In this document: piece after piece, positions 13,751-16,725 of the stretch
Position numbering within the stretch: position 1 is the first letter of the stretch
Layout: every line of letters starts with the position of its first letter
NCBI GenBank assembly: GCA_937959315.1
Contig: CALGRC010000226.1
Coordinates: 1-16,725, forward strand
Reading direction: 5' to 3'
Origin: an uncultured Clostridia bacterium
Lineage (GTDB): Bacteria > Bacillota > Clostridia > UMGS1810
Length of the DNA: 16,725 nt
The notes under the pieces: model-generated
The model's database searches: none
Told to the model about the DNA's origin: nothing
What the model saw: the letters and a program-made list of their open reading frames with translations, nothing else
Position numbers and translations under genes: made by a program

Positions 13751-13837
13751 GAAATTACTAGTATTTTAACATTTTTGTAATATTAAACCAAAATGTGACA
13801 GCATATGACATATGATGACGGGATTCCGCACCAAACG

Positions 13838-14746
13838 TCACCCAATATATTCCAGTTTTTCTAATAATTCGGTAAAATAAGATGGCGGTTGCTGTTCAAA
13901 TTCGTAATATTTCCCAGTTCTGGGATGCACAAACCCAATTTTTTTTGCATGCAGCGCCTGCCCGGGGAGATGATAAGGGTTGCGTTTATCCCCATACACC
14001 CTATCCCCTAAGATAGGATGCCCCAAGTAAGCCAAATGTACCCGGATTTGGTGGGTCCGGCCGGTTTCCAGCCGGCACTGTACATAATCTGCGCCGCCGA
14101 GCTGCCGTAACACAGTAAAATGCGTAACCGCCGGCTTGCTGTTTTTCTCTGTCACCGCCATTTTCACCCGCGAGGCGGGATGCCGCCCGATGGGCGCGTC
14201 AATTTTGCCCGCCGCTGCCGGCAAATGCCCGCTGACGATGCAAACATATTCCCGCACCACCGTTTTGTCCTTAATCTGTGCCGACAGCGACTGGTGCGCC
14301 AACTCTGTTTTGGCCACCAGCAGCAATCCCGACGTATCCTTGTCAATGCGGTGGACAATCCCCGGCCGCGCCGTCCCCCCAATGCCGGTTAACGAGCCGC
14401 CGCAGTGATAGAGCAGGGCATTTACCAGCGTCCCATGGTAATTGCCCGGCGCAGGGTGTACCACCATGCCCTGGGGTTTGTTAACCACCAGCAAATCGTC
14501 ATCCTCGTATACAATGTCCAGCGGGATTTGCTCCGGCTGGGCGTCCAGCGGCTCGGGCGCAGGCACCCGCACTTCCACCACATCGCCCGCTGCCACCCGG
14601 TAGCTGGCCTTCTGCGCCCTACCGTTGACCAGCACATCGCCGTCTGCTATCAATGCTTGTATCCGGCCGCGGGTCAGCCCTTCTATATGAATGGCCTTGT
14701 CCAACCGTTCGCCGCCCGGTCCGCACACCATCCGGTAAGTATCCAT
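13838..14746 (-). CDS. rluD: RluA/RluD-family 23S rRNA pseudouridine synthase
   Basis: Isomerises specific uridines in large-subunit rRNA to pseudouridine. The 302-residue product has an N-terminal S4 RNA-binding domain (ERLDKAIHIEGLTRGRIQAL and DVLVNGRAQKASYRVAAGD, about 13-55), then the catalytic domain: DDDLLVVNKPQGMVVHPA (about 82-99), the catalytic-Asp motif HRIDKDTSGLLLVAK (about 132-146), and TGRTHQIRVHLAYLGHPILGD (about 223-243). Length and layout match RluD. ATG 14746 has AGGGAGGG seven bases upstream. A strong terminator ends only about 20 nt upstream, so expression depends on read-through or on a promoter overlapping that hairpin. Which uridines it modifies is assumed from the family. 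Confidence 0.93.
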   Translation of the reverse strand: MDTYRMVCGPGGERLDKAIHIEGLTRGRIQALIADGDVLVNGRAQKASYRVAAGDVVEVRVPAPEPLDAQPEQIPLDIVYEDDDLLVVNKPQGMVVHPAPGNYHGTLVNALLYHCGGSLTGIGGTARPGIVHRIDKDTSGLLLVAKTELAHQSLSAQIKDKTVVREYVCIVSGHLPAAAGKIDAPIGRHPASRVKMAVTEKNSKPAVTHFTVLRQLGGADYVQCRLETGRTHQIRVHLAYLGHPILGDRVYGDKRNPYHLPGQALHAKKIGFVHPRTGKYYEFEQQPPSYFTELLEKLEYIG

Positions 14747-14760
14747 CCCATTCCCTCCCT

Positions 14761-14795
14761 GTTAAAAAAATCCCCCGCACAAACCGGGGGATTTT
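14761..14795 (-). terminator. Intrinsic terminator between lspA and rluD
   Basis: Arms 14767-14777 (AAAATCCCCCG) and 14785-14795 pair perfectly over 11 bp with a 7-nt loop. Read on the minus strand the hairpin is followed by a run of T into TTAACAGG. It begins 11 nt after the lspA stop and should end the gltX-lspA transcript. Confidence 0.9.
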
Positions 14796-14805
14796 GCATT
14801 CACAA

Positions 14806-15249
14806 TTACTCTTTATCGTGTAAAAACAGCACATACAATACCAATAATCCTACGCCGCATACCACACAGATATCCGCTACGTTAAATACCGGGAAATCTA
14901 TCAGATCAAAGGAAAACAAATCCACCACATACCCGCGCAGCACACGGTCAATCAAATTGCCCAGCGCGCCGGCGTAGATAAGCGCCAGCGATACCCGCAG
15001 CAGCTTATTTTCCGGCCGCTTTTTCCATAGGTAAACCGTCAGCCCGGCCAGCACCAGCACCGTCAGCCCAATCAGCAGCCAGCGGCTGTTTTGCAGCATG
15101 CCAAACGCCGCCCCGCGGTTTTCCAAATAAGCCAGCGAAAACACGCCGTCCCACACCGGGATGCGCTCCAGCGGCTGCAATCCTGTAACGGCCCAGTATT
15201 TCACCGCCTGATCTATAGCCGTCAGCAACACCGTCAAAAGTACAACCAC
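14806..15249 (-). CDS. lspA: Lipoprotein signal peptidase II
   Basis: An inner-membrane aspartyl protease that removes signal peptides from prolipoproteins after diacylglyceryl modification; GerC in this window would be a substrate. The 147-residue product has four hydrophobic helices, the conserved D13 region (TAIDQAVKYW), ENRGAAFGML (43-52), GALGNLIDRVLRGYVVDLFS with the catalytic Asp110, and FNVADICV with the second catalytic Asp126. The start is GTG 15249, preceded by AGGGGGTG; this is a little short at the N-terminus but complete in all motifs. It lies 11 nt after a 38-codon membrane-protein gene and just before an intrinsic terminator. Confidence 0.94.
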   Translation of the reverse strand: MVVLLTVLLTAIDQAVKYWAVTGLQPLERIPVWDGVFSLAYLENRGAAFGMLQNSRWLLIGLTVLVLAGLTVYLWKKRPENKLLRVSLALIYAGALGNLIDRVLRGYVVDLFSFDLIDFPVFNVADICVVCGVGLLVLYVLFLHDKE

Positions 15250-15260
15250 TCTGGCACCCC

Positions 15261-15377
15261 CTAATGCTTGATACTGTCCAGCAGATAAACTATCACCGCA
15301 AACACCGCCGCTATCACCAAAACGCCAATGATAAACAGGGCAAGCGGCCGGCCGTTATACACAAAATCGTCTAACAT
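15261..15377 (-). CDS. 38-residue single-helix membrane protein
   Basis: The product reads MLDDFVYNGRPLALFIIGVL and continues with a hydrophobic helix to about residue 33 (helix about 11-33), ending DSIKH. The acidic N-terminus and mildly basic C-terminus give no clear topology. ATG 15377 overlaps the end of gltX by 7 nt and has GGAG eight bases upstream inside gltX. The stop TAG is 11 nt before the lspA start. The tight placement between two conserved genes, its own ribosome-binding site and a clean membrane helix argue that it is real. I do not recognise the family. It may act with LspA or be an unrelated small membrane protein. Confidence 0.65.
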   Translation of the reverse strand: MLDDFVYNGRPLALFIIGVLVIAAVFAVIVYLLDSIKH

Positions 15378-16725
15378 AGCGCTTGCTCCAGCCGCGCAAT
15401 GCCGTCCCGCACACGGGCCAGCGTCTCCTCCCGGCCCAAAATGGCGGCCAAATCCACCCCGCCGCCCGGCGTAAACGCCTTGCCGCTGACTGCGACGCGC
15501 AGCGGCCACAAAACCAGGCCGTTCTTGACACCCAGCCGCTCAATCAACGCAAACAGCGCGTTGTGTACAGTTTCCAGCGTCCAGTCGGTCACACCCTCTA
15601 GTACCGGCAAAATTTCCCGCAGCGATTGCAGCGAATTTTCCGGATTGGTTTTCATCTTTTTGTGGGTATAAAGCGATATATCGTAGTCGGGCAGCGCGTC
15701 GATAAAATCAATCTGCTCCGGGATATCGCAAAACCGCTCGGTGCGGTCGTGCAGCAGCGAACACAGCAGCATATGGTCTACCGGACGTTTCACCGCCTGA
15801 TCGAGGTACGGCTTGGCATGCTGGTAAAATTCCTCCACTGTCAATTTGCGGATATACTCGCCGTTCATCCACGAAAGCTTTTTCTCGTCAAAAATGGCCG
15901 GCGACTTGCTAATGCCAGAAACATCAAACGCCGCAACCAGCTCATCCAGCGTAAATACCTCCTGTTCGCCCTTTGGCGCCCAGCCCAGCAGCGCAATATA
16001 GTTGACAATCGCTTCTTTTAAATAGCCCTTGTTGATAAAATCTTCATACGATGCATCCCCTTCCCGTTTGGACAGCTTTTTGCCATTGTCCTTCAGGACC
16101 GGCGACACATGGATATAGGTGGGGATTTCCCACCCAAACGACTGGTAAAGCAGGTTGTATTTGGGCGTGCTGGACAAATACTCGCTGCCCCGGATGATGT
16201 GCGTAATGTGCATCAAATGGTCATCCACGACATTGGCAAAGTTGTAGGTGGGCAACCCGTCCGATTTTAACAGCACGTTGTCGTCCAGCGTGGCGTTTTC
16301 CACCGTGATATCGCCAAACACCTCGTCGTGGAAGGTGGTTTTCCCATGCGGGTCAATCTTTTGGCGGATGACATACGGGATGCCCGCCGCCTTTTTCTCT
16401 TCAATTTCCTCTTTGGACAGCCCCTTGCAGTAGCCGTCATATTTGGGGGTCATGCCGCGGGCGGCCTGCGCCTCCTTAAGCTTGTCCAGCCGCTCCTTGC
16501 CGCAAAAGCAATAGTACGCCCCGCCCAGCTCCACCAGCTTTTCGGCGTACTGCCGGTAAATATCCCGCCGCTCGCTTTGGATATACGGCCCGTATGGCCC
16601 GCCGATGTCCGGCCCCTCGTCGTGGATAAGCCCCGTTTCCTTCATGGTGCGGTAAATCAGATCCACCGCCCCTTCCACATACCGCTCCTGGTCGGTATCT
16701 TCAATGCGCAAAATGAAGTCGCCGC
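15371..16725 (-). CDS. gltX: Glutamyl-tRNA synthetase, N-terminus cut by window edge
   Basis: A class I aminoacyl-tRNA synthetase that charges tRNA(Glu) with glutamate. The frame runs through the window edge (reading GDFILRIEDTDQ at the edge), so the HIGH motif and start lie outside and the TTG at 16711 is not the start. About 450 residues are visible: LRIEDTDQERYVEGA, GPYIQSERRDIYRQYAEKL, the ATP-binding KMSKS-type loop as KKLSKREGD with preceding SPVLKDNG, VNYIALLGWAP, and the C-terminal anticodon-binding helices ending EQALC. All are typical of bacterial GluRS. Whether it is discriminating, or also charges tRNA(Gln), cannot be told by eye. The 3' end overlaps the small membrane-protein gene by 7 nt. 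Confidence 0.95.
   Translation of the reverse strand, partial: GDFILRIEDTDQERYVEGAVDLIYRTMKETGLIHDEGPDIGGPYGPYIQSERRDIYRQYAEKLVELGGAYYCFCGKERLDKLKEAQAARGMTPKYDGYCKGLSKEEIEEKKAAGIPYVIRQKIDPHGKTTFHDEVFGDITVENATLDDNVLLKSDGLPTYNFANVVDDHLMHITHIIRGSEYLSSTPKYNLLYQSFGWEIPTYIHVSPVLKDNGKKLSKREGDASYEDFINKGYLKEAIVNYIALLGWAPKGEQEVFTLDELVAAFDVSGISKSPAIFDEKKLSWMNGEYIRKLTVEEFYQHAKPYLDQAVKRPVDHMLLCSLLHDRTERFCDIPEQIDFIDALPDYDISLYTHKKMKTNPENSLQSLREILPVLEGVTDWTLETVHNALFALIERLGVKNGLVLWPLRVAVSGKAFTPGGGVDLAAILGREETLARVRDGIARLEQALC

Noticed and set aside
13371..13769. 132-codon plus-strand frame after the Ger operon
   Set aside because: It overlaps the D-like gene in another frame and runs antisense through the Spo0E-like gene and its promoter; there is no ribosome-binding site or domain.
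1..16725. CRISPR array, transposase, integrase or phage genes
   Set aside because: No regular spaced repeats of the right size and no such protein in any frame.

Overview
The window is chromosomal DNA from a spore-forming, Gram-positive member of the Clostridia. The evidence is a complete GerA/GerB/GerC germinant-receptor operon, YtaF, Veg, a Spo0E-like phosphatase gene and an elongasome operon (maf, mreB, mreC, mreD, mrdA), together with good AGGAGG-type ribosome-binding sites and sigma-A promoters. Coding DNA is GC-rich. Two patches are visibly AT-richer: about 8164-8507 and about 13468-13837. Genus and species cannot be read from the sequence.

Left block (1-7105, minus strand). One promoter with a perfect TATAAT sits upstream of zapA. 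After it, ten genes follow with gaps of about 30 nt or less, or with overlaps: zapA, a U32 peptidase, dut, a NusG domain II protein, a Gx transporter/heptaprenyl-diphosphate-synthase-I-like membrane protein, maf, mreB, mreC, mreD and mrdA (cut by the window edge). I see no terminator inside. Division (ZapA), cell-wall elongation (MreBCD, PBP2) and nucleotide sanitation (Dut, Maf) appear to share one transcript.

Middle block (7106-9384). The sporulation membrane protein gene ytaF (+) converges on and overlaps an XRE-family regulator (-) that is broken by an in-frame TAG at codon 16. A short ribbon-helix-helix protein gene (+) follows in AT-rich DNA. Then comes a gene-free stretch of about 380 nt (8508-8889). 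It holds two diverged, oppositely oriented copies of a multi-hairpin unit arranged nearly symmetrically around a bidirectional terminator. The veg gene (-) closes the block and has a near-consensus sigma-A promoter.

Right block (9385-13467, plus strand). gerA, gerB, gerC and a 55-residue two-helix membrane protein form a tight operon. The small protein resembles in architecture the 'D' subunits found with some Bacillus germinant receptors. Converging on it is a 53-codon Spo0E-family gene (13542-13703, minus) with its own consensus promoter, a likely brake on Spo0A phosphorylation. The window therefore carries entry (Spo0E), execution (YtaF) and exit (Ger) functions of sporulation.

Far right (13838-16725, minus strand). 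gltX (cut by the edge), a 38-residue single-helix membrane protein, lspA, an intrinsic terminator, and then rluD with almost no room for its own promoter. No rRNA, tRNA, CRISPR array, transposase or prophage gene was seen.
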